In this document: positions 19,523 through 30,800 of the stretch, in pieces
How positions within the stretch are numbered: the first letter of the stretch is position 1
Layout: every line of letters starts with the position of its first letter
NCBI RefSeq assembly: GCF_030486595.1
Contig: NZ_JAUJZH010000003.1
Location: forward strand, 62,001 to 126,000
Length of the DNA stretch: 64,000 nucleotides
Source: Variovorax ginsengisoli
Lineage (GTDB): Bacteria > Pseudomonadota > Gammaproteobacteria > Burkholderiales > Burkholderiaceae_C
Direction of reading: 5' to 3'
Notes under the pieces: model-generated
Databases searched by the model: none
What the model was told of the DNA's origin: nothing
Seen by the model: only the letters and a program-made list of their open reading frames with translations
Made by a program: the position numbers and the translations under genes

Positions 19523-20193
19523 CGGTGTCCCCGCCTCCCGTGCCGCCCGGCACCGGTCCGACCGATGCGCCCGCCGGGGCGCAAAGCCCGGGCGAGGTCG
19601 ATTTCCAGCTGGTTCAGCGCACCGTCGCGGGCGACCAGAAGGCCTTCGAGCTGCTGGTCATCAAGTACCAGCGGCGGATCGAGCGGCTGATCGGCCGCAT
19701 GGTGCGCGACGTCAACCTGGTCGAGGACATCGCCCAGGAGACCTTCATCCGTGCCTACCGCGCGCTGCACCAGTTTCGCGGCGACGCCCAGTTCTATACC
19801 TGGCTCTACCGGATCGCGGTCAACACGGCGAAGAAGGCGCTGGTCGACATGAAGCGCGATCCGACCATCTCCGAAAGCGCCCTGCGATCGTCTTCTGACG
19901 ACGACGATGAAACTTACCGGCCCGGAAACGAACCAATCAGCGACGAGACCCCCGAAACCGTGCTGGCGGCCAATGAAATCGCGGCAGCCGTCGAGGCGGC
20001 GATGGAAGCGCTGCCGGCCGAACTGCGGCAGGCGGTGACGCTGCGCGAGATCGAGGGCATGAGTTACGAAGAGATCGCCGAGGTCATGAATTGTCCGATC
20101 GGCACGGTGCGGTCGCGGATTTTCCGCGCCCGCGAGGCTATTTCGACCCGGGTCAAGCCCTTGCTGGACAACCAGTCGGGCAAGCGCTGGTAA
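19519..20193 (+). CDS. rpoE: RNA polymerase sigma-E factor (RpoE/AlgU)
   Basis: Group 4 (ECF) sigma factor for the envelope-stress response, 224 residues. After a proline-rich leader of ~25 residues come region 2 (FELLVIKYQRRIERLIGRMV, EDIAQETFIRAYRAL, FYTWLYRIAVNTAKKAL) and region 4 (LPAELRQAVTLREIEG, SYEEIAEVMNCPIGTVRSRIFRARE). The linker holds an acidic SSDDDDE run. The next three genes encode its anti-sigma factor, RseB-like regulator and a DegP-type protease, the standard sigma-E set. Confidence 0.96.
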   Translation: MTVSPPPVPPGTGPTDAPAGAQSPGEVDFQLVQRTVAGDQKAFELLVIKYQRRIERLIGRMVRDVNLVEDIAQETFIRAYRALHQFRGDAQFYTWLYRIAVNTAKKALVDMKRDPTISESALRSSSDDDDETYRPGNEPISDETPETVLAANEIAAAVEAAMEALPAELRQAVTLREIEGMSYEEIAEVMNCPIGTVRSRIFRAREAISTRVKPLLDNQSGKRW

Positions 20194-20206
20194 GCAGGTG
20201 AACAAG

Positions 20207-20848
20207 ATGAACCAAACAAAGACAGTCCAAGAGCAGGTTTCCGCGCTCGTCGACGGCCATTTGCGCGACGGCGAATTTGCCGACGTGGTCGGCAGGCTGG
20301 GTGTCGACCCCGAACTGCGGGCGACCTGGCAAACCTATCACCTGGTGGGCGACGTCCTGCGCTCGGGTGGGCATGCCGCCTGCAGCGACACCTCGGCCTT
20401 CCTGTCCCGATTCCAGAGCCGCCTGGCGACCGAGCCCCCGGTGCCGTTGGGGGTGTCTGTGGCGGCCGAGCCCCCGCCGGCGCGTCTCAGGGTCGAAGCG
20501 GCCAACGAACCGGTGTTCCGCTGGAAGCTGGTGGCCGGCGCCGCCTCGCTGGCCGCGGCGGCAGCGATCGGCTGGAACTGGGTCGGCGTTGCGGATTCCC
20601 GTGCGGCCGGCGCCCAATTGGCGCTGCAGCAGGCCGCACCGGCCGTGGTCGCCACGGCCGAGGCGCCGAAGGCGGCTGCGCCGAGCCTCGCGGCGAGTCG
20701 GGTCATGATCGGCAACGGCAATCCGCAGGTCATGCTGCGCGATCCGCGTCTCGATCAACTGCTCGAAGCCCACCAGCAAGCCGGAGGCGCCTCGCAAATG
20801 CCTTCGGGCTTCCTGCGCAACGCCACCTTCGACCGGCCGTCGCGCTGA
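20207..20848 (+). CDS. rseA: Sigma-E anti-sigma factor (RseA/MucA family)
   Basis: Single-pass inner-membrane anti-sigma factor, 213 residues. The N-terminal cytoplasmic RseA domain (VSALVDGHLRDGEFADVVG, then WQTYHLVGDVLRS) binds sigma-E; a membrane segment at about 107-127 (LVAGAASLAAAAAIGWNWVG) leads to a periplasmic C-terminal tail with LRDPRLDQLLEAHQQ. I prefer the ATG at 20207, which has AGGTGA at the right spacing; a GTG at 20198 is an alternative three residues longer. It lies between rpoE and the RseB homologue. Confidence 0.9.
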   Translation: MNQTKTVQEQVSALVDGHLRDGEFADVVGRLGVDPELRATWQTYHLVGDVLRSGGHAACSDTSAFLSRFQSRLATEPPVPLGVSVAAEPPPARLRVEAANEPVFRWKLVAGAASLAAAAAIGWNWVGVADSRAAGAQLALQQAAPAVVATAEAPKAAAPSLAASRVMIGNGNPQVMLRDPRLDQLLEAHQQAGGASQMPSGFLRNATFDRPSR

Positions 20849-20871
20849 CGTCAGTGCCGGCAGCTTCAGCA

Positions 20872-21927
20872 ATGACTCATTCGATGCCGATCTCCGCACG
20901 CGGATTCCTGGTTCTGGTGGCGGCGTTGTGCATGGCGCAGGTGTCGCTCGCCCAGAGCCGTCCTGCCCCGGCCGCCGCGAAAAGCTCGCCCGCCGCCGGC
21001 GGCGACCTGCCTGCCATGGGCGTTGTCGAGTGGCTCGAGCGCATGCATGCGGCTGCCCGGCAGCGCAGCTACGTCGGCACCTTCGTGGTGTCGGCGCCGG
21101 CCGGCAACCTGTCGAGCGCGCGCATCTGGCATGTCTGCGAGGGCGACCTCCAGATGGAGCGCATCGAGGCCCTGTCGGGGCCGCCGCGCTCGACCTTCCG
21201 GCGCAACGACCAGGTCGTCACCTTCCTGCCCGACTCGAAGGTCGTCAAGCGCGAGAAGCGCGAGAACCTGGAGATCTTCCCGAACCTGTCGGGCGCGCCC
21301 GACTCGTCGATCGCCGACTCGTACGGCGTGCGCGCGATCGGCAAGGACCGGGTCGCCGGATTCGACACCGACGTGGTCCAGATCGAGCCGCGCGACGGCT
21401 TGCGCTTCGGCTACCGGGTCTGGAGCGAGCGGCGCTCGGGCCTGGTGGTCAAGCTGCAGACCCTCGATCGCGACAATAAGGTGATCGAGCAGTCGGCCTT
21501 CTCCGAACTCCAGCTCGATGCGCCGGTCAAGGTCCACGCGCTGGCGCAGATGATGGGCAGCACTGCCGGCTACCGGGTCGAGAAGTCGGAACTCGAGCGC
21601 ACTACGGCCGAGCGCGAGGGCTGGGCGCTCGGCAAACCGGTCTCGGGCTTCCGGCCGGTCAGCTCGTTCCGGCGTCCGATGGGCGGCGACGGACTGGGCC
21701 ATACGATGCAGTGGACCTTCACGGATGGCCTGGCCACCGTGTCGCTGTTCATCGAGCCCTACGATGCGCAGCGCAAGCCCGAGGAAGTGCTGCTCGCGCT
21801 CGGCGCCACCTACACGCTCACGCGCCGGCTGACCGGCAAGGACGGCGACTGGTGGCTGACCGCGGTCGGCGAAGTGCCCCCGCAGACGCTGGATGCATTC
21901 GCTCAAAACCTGGTCCGCGCCCGCTAA
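20872..21927 (+). CDS. rseB: Periplasmic regulator of sigma-E (RseB/MucB family)
   Basis: Periplasmic sensor that binds and protects the anti-sigma factor from proteolysis. It has 351 residues from the ATG at 20872 (a GTG at 20854 and an ATG at 20884 are alternatives). A signal peptide ends near VSLAQ. The MucB/RseB domain follows with WLERMHAAARQRSYVGTFV, the HVCEGDLQMERIEALSG block and FLPDSKVV, and a C-terminal domain with GWALGKPVSGFRPV. It lies 23 bp after the anti-sigma gene. Confidence 0.92.
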   Translation: MTHSMPISARGFLVLVAALCMAQVSLAQSRPAPAAAKSSPAAGGDLPAMGVVEWLERMHAAARQRSYVGTFVVSAPAGNLSSARIWHVCEGDLQMERIEALSGPPRSTFRRNDQVVTFLPDSKVVKREKRENLEIFPNLSGAPDSSIADSYGVRAIGKDRVAGFDTDVVQIEPRDGLRFGYRVWSERRSGLVVKLQTLDRDNKVIEQSAFSELQLDAPVKVHALAQMMGSTAGYRVEKSELERTTAEREGWALGKPVSGFRPVSSFRRPMGGDGLGHTMQWTFTDGLATVSLFIEPYDAQRKPEEVLLALGATYTLTRRLTGKDGDWWLTAVGEVPPQTLDAFAQNLVRAR

Positions 21928-21971
21928 GCGCGTCCCTCGCAGTTTTCGACTCTCTTCAACGAAAGAAACCG

Positions 21972-23450
21972 ATGATGCTCAAGATCAAGGGGAACACCTT
22001 CCGTTCGTCCCTGATGGCCTGCGCGCTCGCGCTCGCTTCGACCACCGCGCTGCTGCCAGCGACCCCTGTCCATGCGCAGGCGCGCGCGCTGCCTGATTTC
22101 ACCGACCTGGTGGACCAGGTGGGCCCGTCCGTGGTCAACATCCGCACCATCGAGAAAATCGCACAGGGCGGCGCCAGCGGGGAGCCCGACGAGGAAATGC
22201 AGGAGTTCTTCCGCCGTTTCTTCGGCCAGCCGATGCCCGGCGTCCCGCGCCAGGGTCCGCGCCCGAACCGGCCGCAGGCGCCCGACGAGGAGCGCCCGCG
22301 CGGCGTCGGCTCGGGCTTCATCCTGTCGTCCGACGGCTTTGTGATGACCAACGCCCACGTGGTCGACGGCGCCTCCGAGGTGCTGGTCACGTTGCCGGAC
22401 AAGCGCGAGTTCAAGGCCCGGCTCGTCGGGGCCGACAAGCGCACCGACGTCGCGGTTGTCAAGATCGACGCCACCGGGTTGCCGGCGGTCAAGGTCGGCG
22501 ACGTGTCGAAGCTGCGGGTGGGCGAGTGGGTCATGGCGATCGGCTCGCCCTTCGGCCTCGAGAACACAGTCACCGCCGGCATCGTGAGCGCCAAGCAGCG
22601 CGACACCGGCGACTACCTGCCGTTCATCCAGACCGACGTGGCCATCAACCCCGGCAACTCGGGCGGTCCGCTGATCAACATGCGCGGCGAAGTGGTGGGC
22701 ATCAACAGCCAGATCTATTCGCGTTCGGGCGGCTTCATGGGCATCTCGTTCTCGATCCCGATCGACGAGGCGAGCCGGGTCGCTGACCAGCTCCGTGCCT
22801 CGGGCCGCGTGTCGCGCGGGCGCATCGGCGTGCAGATCGACCAGGTCACCAAGGACGTGGCCGAATCGATCGGCCTGGGCAAGGCGCAGGGCGCGCTGGT
22901 GCGCGGCGTCGAGGCCGGTTCGCCGGGCGAGAAGGCCGGCATCGAGCCGGGCGACATCATCACCAAGTTCGACGGCAAGTCGATCGAGAAGCCGAGCGAC
23001 CTGCCGCGCCTGGTGGGCAACACCAAGCCCGGCACCAAGAGCTCGATCACAGTGTTCCGCCGCGGCAGCTCGCGCGACATCAACGTGACCATCGCCGAGA
23101 TCGAGCCCGACAAGCCGACCAAGGTGGCGGCCGATCGCGACGAGCCTGCGGCCAAGCCCTCGGCCTCCGCGGCCGCCAAGTCGATGGGGCTGGCGCTGAG
23201 CGACCTCACCGATGCGCAGAAGAAGGAGCTCAAGCTCAAGGGTGGCGTGCGGATCGATTCCGCCACCGATGCGGCCGCGCGCGCCGGCCTGCGCGAAGGC
23301 GACGTGGTACTGGCGGTGAGCAACACCGAGGTGGCGAACCTGAAGGAATTCGACGCCGCCCTGGCCAGGGCGGACAAGAGCAAGCCGGTCAGCCTGCTGT
23401 TCCGCCGGGGCGACTGGGCTCAGTACGCGCTGCTCCGGCCAGCCCGCTGA
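21972..23450 (+). CDS. degP: Periplasmic serine protease DegP/MucD
   Basis: HtrA-family protease and chaperone that removes misfolded envelope proteins. It has 492 residues: a signal peptide ending VHAQA, then a trypsin-like domain with the triad His (MTNAHVVDG), Asp (RTDVAVVK) and Ser (NPGNSGGPL), then two PDZ domains (about 280-370 and 390-485). A glycine/proline-rich loop with RPNRPQAPDEE lies between the first strands. It is the last gene of the sigma-E unit, as in Pseudomonas mucD, and is followed by a terminator. Confidence 0.95.
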   Translation: MMLKIKGNTFRSSLMACALALASTTALLPATPVHAQARALPDFTDLVDQVGPSVVNIRTIEKIAQGGASGEPDEEMQEFFRRFFGQPMPGVPRQGPRPNRPQAPDEERPRGVGSGFILSSDGFVMTNAHVVDGASEVLVTLPDKREFKARLVGADKRTDVAVVKIDATGLPAVKVGDVSKLRVGEWVMAIGSPFGLENTVTAGIVSAKQRDTGDYLPFIQTDVAINPGNSGGPLINMRGEVVGINSQIYSRSGGFMGISFSIPIDEASRVADQLRASGRVSRGRIGVQIDQVTKDVAESIGLGKAQGALVRGVEAGSPGEKAGIEPGDIITKFDGKSIEKPSDLPRLVGNTKPGTKSSITVFRRGSSRDINVTIAEIEPDKPTKVAADRDEPAAKPSASAAAKSMGLALSDLTDAQKKELKLKGGVRIDSATDAAARAGLREGDVVLAVSNTEVANLKEFDAALARADKSKPVSLLFRRGDWAQYALLRPAR

Positions 23451-23470
23451 TCGCACGATGGACGTCAAGT

Positions 23471-23505
23471 GGCCCCACCCGGCAGTCGGGTTTGGGGTCA
23501 TTTTT
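23471..23505 (+). terminator. Intrinsic terminator after degP
   Basis: An imperfect GC stem (CCCCACCCG with CGGGTTTGGGG, two-base bulge) is followed by CATTTTT, 20 bp after the degP stop. It ends the fab/sigma-E transcription unit. Confidence 0.7.
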
Positions 23506-23852
23506 CGGCCAGTGTCGCGCGCCCACCGCAGCCTCCAAGAAATTTTTTTGACAGGTCGAACGACGTATTTTGGTTGGTGATTACTAACTTAAAAGGTCTC
23601 TAACGATGAATTTCGGTAGAATAGGGCCTCTCTGATCGCCGCTCGTCGCATAAGCAGTCCGAGGTGCTTCACGATGCGAGATTCCCGCAGCCCGTCCACC
23701 GGCGCTCCACAGTTCGCCCACAAGTTGTTAAGCGATTGCTCCACCGACCCTGTTGATAAGTTGTTAATAAGTGGCATGTTGCTGACCTGCAACGACCCCT
23801 CCCGGGCTTCGGCCCGGCTGTACGCGCCCCCCTTTTTGCCTACAATGAAGTT

Positions 23853-23917
23853 CCAACTACTGCAGTTGCCATTGCTTGTTGGTTCAGGGCGCGTCTCTAG
23901 GGGACGCGCCCTTTTTT
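23853..23917 (+). ncRNA. Candidate small RNA or lepA leader RNA
   Basis: A -10-like TACAAT at 23841 would start transcription near 23853. The ~65-nt product would contain a small hairpin (CAACT/AGTTG, 23854-23868) and a 9-bp terminator stem (GGGCGCGTC/GACGCGCCC) with six T residues. No gene precedes this terminator after the one closing degP, so it must end either a small RNA or a prematurely terminated lepA leader. The -35 element is weak. This is inference from signal order only. Confidence 0.45.
23887..23917 (+). terminator. Strong intrinsic terminator upstream of lepA
   Basis: Perfect 9-bp GC-rich stem at 23887-23895 and 23903-23911, seven-base loop, then TTTTTT. It lies 55 bp before the lepA ATG and faces the same way, so it is a terminator without an annotated upstream gene. 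Confidence 0.85.
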
Positions 23918-23972
23918 CTTGCCTGACGCCTTCTGCGCCCGAGCCAATTCAAGTACTTAAGCGTTCCCGTTG

Positions 23973-25784
<1,812 letters not shown>

Positions 25785-25853
25785 TGAATCCCCCCCGATG
25801 CAACGCCGGTTCTGCGGCATCTCCGGCATGGGGCTGCACACAAGAAAACTAAG

Positions 25854-26825
25854 ATGGCATTTCTTACATCCCTGATCCTTGCGGCCTTCGCGGGCTACAT
25901 CGGCGCCTGGTATTTCGGCGTGGTCGAAGGCAACTTCGCGCTGCTGCTGTTCCTGGCGACCGTGGTCACCGGCCTCTACTGGCTGGCCGAACGCTTCTAT
26001 TTCCTGCCCAAGCGCCGGCGCGCAGCCGATGCGCTCGACGCCTCGCTGGCCCAGCGGCGCGAGGAGCTTGCGCGCCAGGGCATCACGCAGGTCGACACGG
26101 TCGACACCAAGGCGCGCGAACGCCTGGTCATGCAGCCTTGGTGGCTGGACTGGACCGCCGGCCTGTTCCCGGTGATCCTGGCCGTGTTCCTGCTGCGCTC
26201 CTTCCTGTTCGAGCCCTTCAAGATTCCGTCGGGCTCGATGATGCCGACGCTGCTCACGGGCGACCTGATCCTGGTGAACAAGTTCGTCTACGGCCTGCGG
26301 CTGCCGGTCATCAACACCAAGATCACCGAAGGCCGGGCGCCGGAGCGTGGCGAGGTCATGGTGTTCCGCTACCCGCCCAAGCCGAGCATGGACTACATCA
26401 AGCGCGTGATCGGCGTGCCGGGCGACGAGGTGTCCTACCTCAACAAGAAGCTCACGATCAACGGCCAGCCGGTGCCCAAGGTGGCGATCCCCGAGTACTT
26501 CGACGAGGAGACGATGCGCTACCTCAAGCAGTACAACGAGGATCTGGGCGGGAAGGAGCACCGCCTGCTCAACGACGACAGCCGCCGCGCCGGGCTCTCC
26601 GAGGCCGAGATCATGCCGTTCCCGAACCAGGAAAATTGTCGTTACAGTGTCGAGGGCGTGGTGTGCAAGGTGCCGCCCGGACACTATTTCATGATGGGTG
26701 ACAACCGCGACAACTCGCTCGATTCGCGTTACTGGGGTTTCGTTCCGGACCAGAACATCGTAGGCAAGGCCTTCCTGGTGTGGATGAACTTCGGCAACCT
26801 CAAGCGCATCGGCACATTCCAATAA
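25854..26825 (+). CDS. lepB: Signal peptidase I
   Basis: Inner-membrane peptidase that removes signal peptides from secreted proteins, 323 residues. There are two N-terminal membrane segments (about 5-25 and 28-45), a basic cytoplasmic loop, a further hydrophobic segment (GLFPVILAVFLLRSFLFEPF), the catalytic serine in IPSGSMMPTL (~129) and the lysine in MDYIKRVIG. Box E appears as MMGDNRDNSLDSRYWG. It lies 69 bp after lepA. Confidence 0.97.
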   Translation: MAFLTSLILAAFAGYIGAWYFGVVEGNFALLLFLATVVTGLYWLAERFYFLPKRRRAADALDASLAQRREELARQGITQVDTVDTKARERLVMQPWWLDWTAGLFPVILAVFLLRSFLFEPFKIPSGSMMPTLLTGDLILVNKFVYGLRLPVINTKITEGRAPERGEVMVFRYPPKPSMDYIKRVIGVPGDEVSYLNKKLTINGQPVPKVAIPEYFDEETMRYLKQYNEDLGGKEHRLLNDDSRRAGLSEAEIMPFPNQENCRYSVEGVVCKVPPGHYFMMGDNRDNSLDSRYWGFVPDQNIVGKAFLVWMNFGNLKRIGTFQ

Positions 26826-26855
26826 GCATCCGGTTCAGATCGAGGGGAAGAGGGC

Positions 26856-27212
26856 ATGAGAGCTAGGAAGACAGGACACAAACAGCGCGGCATCTCGTTC
26901 ATCGGGTTGCTTTTCGTCGCGATCGTGCTGGCGTGCGTCGGCGTGGTGGTGGCGCAGGTGATTCCGACGCTGATCGAATACCAGGCGATCACCAAGGCCG
27001 CCGGCAAGGCCACGGCGGGCTCGACCGTGCCCGAAGTGCGGGCCATCTTCGATCGGGCCCAGGCCATCGACGACTTCCAGTCGGTCAGCGGCAAGGACCT
27101 CGACATCAAGAAGGACGGCGACAAGGTGGTGGTGTCGTTCGCCTACGACCGCGAGATCCATCTGTTCGGCCCGGCCTACCTGCTCCTGAAGTACCGGGGC
27201 CAATCGCGTTGA
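26856..27212 (+). CDS. DUF4845 membrane protein
   Basis: A 118-residue protein with one N-terminal membrane helix (about 13-36, [23 protein letters not shown]) that resembles a type IV pilin-like leader, and a small soluble domain ([12 protein letters not shown], then [20 protein letters not shown]). It matches the DUF4845 family found between lepB and rnc in beta- and gamma-proteobacteria. The molecular function is unknown; position suggests envelope association. Confidence 0.85.
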   Translation: MRARKTGHKQRGISFIGLLFVAIVLACVGVVVAQVIPTLIEYQAITKAAGKATAGSTVPEVRAIFDRAQAIDDFQSVSGKDLDIKKDGDKVVVSFAYDREIHLFGPAYLLLKYRGQSR

Positions 27213-27225
27213 CGTCTTTTTCCCC

Positions 27226-27924
27226 GTGACCGACGGCGGCCTCGTCGCGCTGCAGGCGCGCCTCCAGCATTCCTTCGCCGATGCACGGCTGCTGCAGCAG
27301 GCGCTGACGCACCGCAGTTTTTCGGCCGACCACAACGAGCGGCTGGAGTTTCTCGGCGACTCGGTGCTGAACCTGGCGGTGTCGCACCTGCTCTACGCGC
27401 GGCTGGCGACCCTGCCGGAGGGCGACCTGTCGCGGGTCCGCGCCAACCTGGTCAAGCAGGACACGCTGCACCAGCTGGCGCTCAAGCTGGCGCTGTCGCC
27501 CTTGCTGCGGCTGGGCGAGGGCGAATCGCGCTCGGGCGGCCAGAACCGGCCGTCGATCCTGGCCGATGCGCTGGAGGCGGTGATCGGTGCCGTCTACCTC
27601 GATGCCGGCTACGCGGCGGCGCAGGCGCTGGTGCACCGGCTCTACGAGTCGGTGGCGATCAGCCCGCGCATGGAGGCGGCCTCCAAGGACCCCAAGACCG
27701 AATTGCAGGAATGGCTGCAGGGTCACAAAATGAAGCTGCCCGCCTACCGCGTCGTCGGAACGCTGGGGGCGGCACACAAGCAGACTTTCGATGTCGAATG
27801 CGAGGTGCCCGACCTGGGCCTGCGCGAACGCGGCATCGGCGGCTCGCGCCGCGCCGGCGAGCAGGCCGCCGCGGCGGCCATGTTGATCCGGCTCAAGGCG
27901 CGAGGCGCGAAGGCAACCCCATGA
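27226..27924 (+). CDS. rnc: Ribonuclease III
   Basis: Double-strand-specific endoribonuclease that processes rRNA precursors and structured mRNAs, 232 residues. The signature [14 protein letters not shown] (~37-50) and the second acidic motif [13 protein letters not shown] give the metal-binding site; a C-terminal dsRNA-binding domain ([10 protein letters not shown] to [11 protein letters not shown]) follows. The start is a GTG at 27226, 13 bp after the DUF4845 stop. The stop overlaps the era start as ATGA, the conserved rnc-era coupling. Confidence 0.97.
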   Translation: MTDGGLVALQARLQHSFADARLLQQALTHRSFSADHNERLEFLGDSVLNLAVSHLLYARLATLPEGDLSRVRANLVKQDTLHQLALKLALSPLLRLGEGESRSGGQNRPSILADALEAVIGAVYLDAGYAAAQALVHRLYESVAISPRMEAASKDPKTELQEWLQGHKMKLPAYRVVGTLGAAHKQTFDVECEVPDLGLRERGIGGSRRAGEQAAAAAMLIRLKARGAKATP

Positions 27925-28874
27925 ACGAAGTGAACGAATCCATCCTCCCCCCGGCCGGCGACGGCGCGGAAGGCGCCCGCCGCTGTGGCCTGGTGGCGAT
28001 CGTCGGCAAGCCCAACGTCGGCAAGTCGACCTTGCTCAACGCCCTGGTCGGGCAGAAGATCAGCATCACCTCGCGCAAGGCCCAGACCACCCGGCACCGC
28101 ATCACCGGCATGCGCACGCTGGGCGCGACCCAGTTCGTCTTCGTCGACACGCCGGGCTTCCAGACCCTGCACGCCAATGCGCTCAACAAGTCGCTCAACA
28201 AGACCGTGCAGGGCGCGGTGGGCGATGTCGACCTGATCCTGTTCGTGGTCGAGGCCGGCAGTTTCACGCCGGCCGACGAGCGCGTGCTCAAGCTGCTCGG
28301 CAAGGGCATCCCGACCGTGCTGCTGGCCAACAAGCTCGACAACGTGCACCGCCGCGGCGACATCGCCCCCTGGCTGCAGACCATGCAGCAGAAGCACGAG
28401 TTCGCCGAATTCGTGCCGATGTCGGCCAAGAACGCGAAGGATGTCGAGCGCCTGTTCGGCATCTGCGAAAAGTACTTGCCCGAGCAGGACTGGTTCTATG
28501 CCGAGGACGAACTCACCGACCGGAGCGAGAAATTCCTGGCCGGGGAACTGGTGCGCGAGAAGCTGTTCCGCCTGACCGGCGACGAACTGCCCTACACCTC
28601 GACCGTCGTGATCGACAAGTTCGAGGAAGAACCGCCCCAGAAGAAGGGCCAGAAGCGGCTGCTGCGCATCGCCGCCACGATCGTGGTCGAGCGCGACGGC
28701 CACAAGGCGATGGTCATCGGCGACAAGGGCGAGCGCATCAAGCGCATCGGCATGGAAACGCGCGTCGAGCTCGAGAAGCTGGCCGACGCCAAGGTGTTCC
28801 TCGAGCTCTGGGTCAAGGTGCGCTCGGGCTGGGCCGACGACGAAGCACGGGTCCGCTCCTTCGGATACGAGTGA
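27921..28874 (+). CDS. era: GTPase Era
   Basis: Ribosome-assembly GTPase that binds the 3' end of 16S rRNA, 317 residues. The G domain shows [17 protein letters not shown] and NKLD; the C-terminal KH domain includes [18 protein letters not shown]. The ATG at 27921 overlaps the rnc stop. Residues 1-22 form a short acidic, proline-containing extension before the G domain. Confidence 0.97.
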   Translation: MNEVNESILPPAGDGAEGARRCGLVAIVGKPNVGKSTLLNALVGQKISITSRKAQTTRHRITGMRTLGATQFVFVDTPGFQTLHANALNKSLNKTVQGAVGDVDLILFVVEAGSFTPADERVLKLLGKGIPTVLLANKLDNVHRRGDIAPWLQTMQQKHEFAEFVPMSAKNAKDVERLFGICEKYLPEQDWFYAEDELTDRSEKFLAGELVREKLFRLTGDELPYTSTVVIDKFEEEPPQKKGQKRLLRIAATIVVERDGHKAMVIGDKGERIKRIGMETRVELEKLADAKVFLELWVKVRSGWADDEARVRSFGYE

Positions 28875-29633
28875 GTGGCCGTCAAGCGCGTTTCGCATGA
28901 ACCGGCCTATGTGCTCCACCGCTACGACTGGAGCGAGACCAGCCTGATCCTCGAGGTTTTCACGCGTCACCTGGGGCGGATCGCGCTGGTGGCCAAGGGG
29001 GCCAAGCGGCCGAGCTCCAACTTCCGGCCGGTGCTGCTGCCGCTGCAGCCGCTGCAGCTCAATTTCACCGGCGAAGCCGAGATCCGGACGCTCAAGGCGG
29101 CCGAATGGATGGGCGGCCACGTGATGCCGACCGGCGAGTCGCTGCTGTCGGGCTACTACGTCAACGAACTGCTGATGCGGCTGCTGGCCCGCGACGATCC
29201 GCACGAGCTGCTGTTCGACGCCTACGCGGCGGTGGTCCAGGTGCTGGCGAGCGACCATGGGTCGGCGCAGGCGGCGACCCAGGCGGCCGGGCTGCGGGCC
29301 TTCGAGCTGCTGCTGCTGCGCGCGGTCGGGCTGCTGCCGTCGCTGGACGCCCAGACCGCCACCCTGACGCCGCTGGCGCCGTCGGCGCGCTATGCGCTGG
29401 TGCCCGAGGCCGGGCTGCGCCAGGCAGACGATGCCGAGCCGGCGCTGCGGGCCGCCGAATGGGAGGCCCTGCAGGCGGCGCTGGACGATCGGGCGCCTTT
29501 CGCCTCGACCTTGCGCGTCTGCGCCGGCATCAACGGTGCGCTGCGTACCCAATTGCGGGTGCTGCTCAACTACCATTGCGGCGTCGCAACGCTGCACACG
29601 CGGCAGATGATGCGGGATCTGCAAGCCCTATGA
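28875..29633 (+). CDS. recO: DNA repair protein RecO
   Basis: Helps load RecA onto SSB-coated DNA in the RecFOR pathway, 252 residues. The N-terminal OB-fold appears as [32 protein letters not shown] and LQPLQLNF follow, then a helical C-terminal domain. The CxxC zinc-finger cysteines found in many RecO proteins are not present. The start is a GTG immediately after the era stop (TGAGTG). The stop overlaps pdxJ as ATGA. Confidence 0.93.
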   Translation: MAVKRVSHEPAYVLHRYDWSETSLILEVFTRHLGRIALVAKGAKRPSSNFRPVLLPLQPLQLNFTGEAEIRTLKAAEWMGGHVMPTGESLLSGYYVNELLMRLLARDDPHELLFDAYAAVVQVLASDHGSAQAATQAAGLRAFELLLLRAVGLLPSLDAQTATLTPLAPSARYALVPEAGLRQADDAEPALRAAEWEALQAALDDRAPFASTLRVCAGINGALRTQLRVLLNYHCGVATLHTRQMMRDLQAL

Positions 29634-30385
29634 GCACTCCTATGTCCACAGCCCTGTCCGTCAACCTCAACAAGGTCGCGCTGGTGCGCAACACGCGCCC
29701 GCTCGGCATCCCCAGCGTGCTGTTCGCGGCCGCACTGTGCCTGGACGCTGGCGCGCACGGGATCACCGTCCACCCGCGCCCCGACGAGCGCCACATCCGG
29801 CCACAGGACGTGCGCGACCTGGCGGGGCTGCTCAAGAAGGACTGGCCGGCGGCGGAGTTCAACATCGAGGGCAATCCGTTCCACAACCTGATGGAGTTCG
29901 TGCGCGAGCTGCGTCCGCACCAGGCGACCTTCGTCCCGGACAGCCAGACCCAGGCCACCAGCGACCATGGCTGGAGCTTCCCCGAGGACGCCGAGCGGCT
30001 GCGCCCGCTGATCGCCGAGACCCGGGCGCTGGGCGTGCGCGTGAGCCTGTTCATGGACCCGGCGCCCGAGATGATGGCGGCCGCCAAGGCGGTCGGCGCC
30101 GATCGCGTCGAGCTCTACACCGAGGGCTACGCCGCCTCGCGCGACACCTCCAAGGCGAGCCAGGTGCTGCAGCTCTACGTGGAGGCGGCGCGCGCCGCGC
30201 AGGCGGCCGGGCTCGAAGTCAATGCCGGCCACGACCTGAGCCGCGACAACCTGAGCGAATTCCTGCGCGCGGTGCCGGGCGTGCGCGAAGTCTCGATCGG
30301 CCATGCCTTCGTTTCCGATGCGCTCGAACTGGGCTACGCCGCGGCGACCCGCGAGTACCTGCGCCGGATCGAAGAAGCGCGATAG
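29630..30385 (+). CDS. pdxJ: Pyridoxine 5'-phosphate synthase
   Basis: Condenses deoxyxylulose-5-phosphate with aminoacetone-phosphate to make pyridoxine 5'-phosphate (vitamin B6). It has 251 residues with the TIM-barrel motifs [47 protein letters not shown] and [10 protein letters not shown]. The ATG at 29630 overlaps the recO stop. The recO-pdxJ-acpS order is widely conserved. Confidence 0.97.
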   Translation: MSTPMSTALSVNLNKVALVRNTRPLGIPSVLFAAALCLDAGAHGITVHPRPDERHIRPQDVRDLAGLLKKDWPAAEFNIEGNPFHNLMEFVRELRPHQATFVPDSQTQATSDHGWSFPEDAERLRPLIAETRALGVRVSLFMDPAPEMMAAAKAVGADRVELYTEGYAASRDTSKASQVLQLYVEAARAAQAAGLEVNAGHDLSRDNLSEFLRAVPGVREVSIGHAFVSDALELGYAAATREYLRRIEEAR

Positions 30386-30404
30386 ACAGAAAGACGACGC
30401 TGGC

Positions 30405-30800
30405 GTGATCTACGGCATCGGCACCGACATCTGCGACATCCGGCGCATTGCCGCCACCTTCGAGCGCCAGGGCGAGCGCTTCGCCCACAAGGTGCTCGGC
30501 GAGGCCGAGTTCGCGATCTGGCAGGCCCGCAGCGCGCGCTGGCCGAAGCGCGGTCTGCGCTACCTGGCGACCCGCTTTTCGGCCAAGGAGGCCTTCAGCA
30601 AGGCGGTCGGCATGGGCATGCGGATGCCGATGAGCTGGCGGCTGTGCGAAATCCTCAACGAGAAGAGCGGCAAGCCCGTGATCGTGCTGCACGGGGGCCT
30701 CAAGGACTGGTTCGAGGCCCAGGGCCTGACCGCCCATGTGACCGTGACCGACGAAACCGACTATGCGGCGAGCTTCGTCGTGGTCGAACGCAAAGAATGA
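30405..30800 (+). CDS. acpS: Holo-ACP synthase
   Basis: Transfers phosphopantetheine from CoA to the serine of ACP. It has 131 residues, with the metal-binding aspartate in [13 protein letters not shown] and the Glu/Lys motif in [14 protein letters not shown] start it at the GTG at 30405 (VIYGIGTD), the family N-terminus; the longer in-frame reading would run back into pdxJ. The stop overlaps nagZ as ATGA. Confidence 0.95.
   Translation: MIYGIGTDICDIRRIAATFERQGERFAHKVLGEAEFAIWQARSARWPKRGLRYLATRFSAKEAFSKAVGMGMRMPMSWRLCEILNEKSGKPVIVLHGGLKDWFEAQGLTAHVTVTDETDYAASFVVVERKE

Larger units (their letters stand above)
23506..23972 (+). promoter_or_regulatory. degP-lepA intergenic region
   Basis: This 522-bp gap (from 23451) is AT-richer than the flanking genes. 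After the degP terminator it holds a possible -10 TAGAAT (23617-23622), a pair of AAGTTGTTAA direct repeats (23722-23731, 23758-23767), a CCGGGC-TTCG-GCCCGG hairpin (23802-23817), a -10-like TACAAT (23841-23846) and a strong terminator (23887-23917). Reading frames of 67 and 99 codons are open here, but they run through these structures and look like chance. The lepA promoter must also lie here. Confidence 0.6.

Noticed and set aside
23722..23770. A replication origin
   Set aside because: Only two imperfect DnaA-like 9-mers, with no dnaA, dnaN, parAB or AT-rich unwinding region; a chromosomal oriC here is unlikely.
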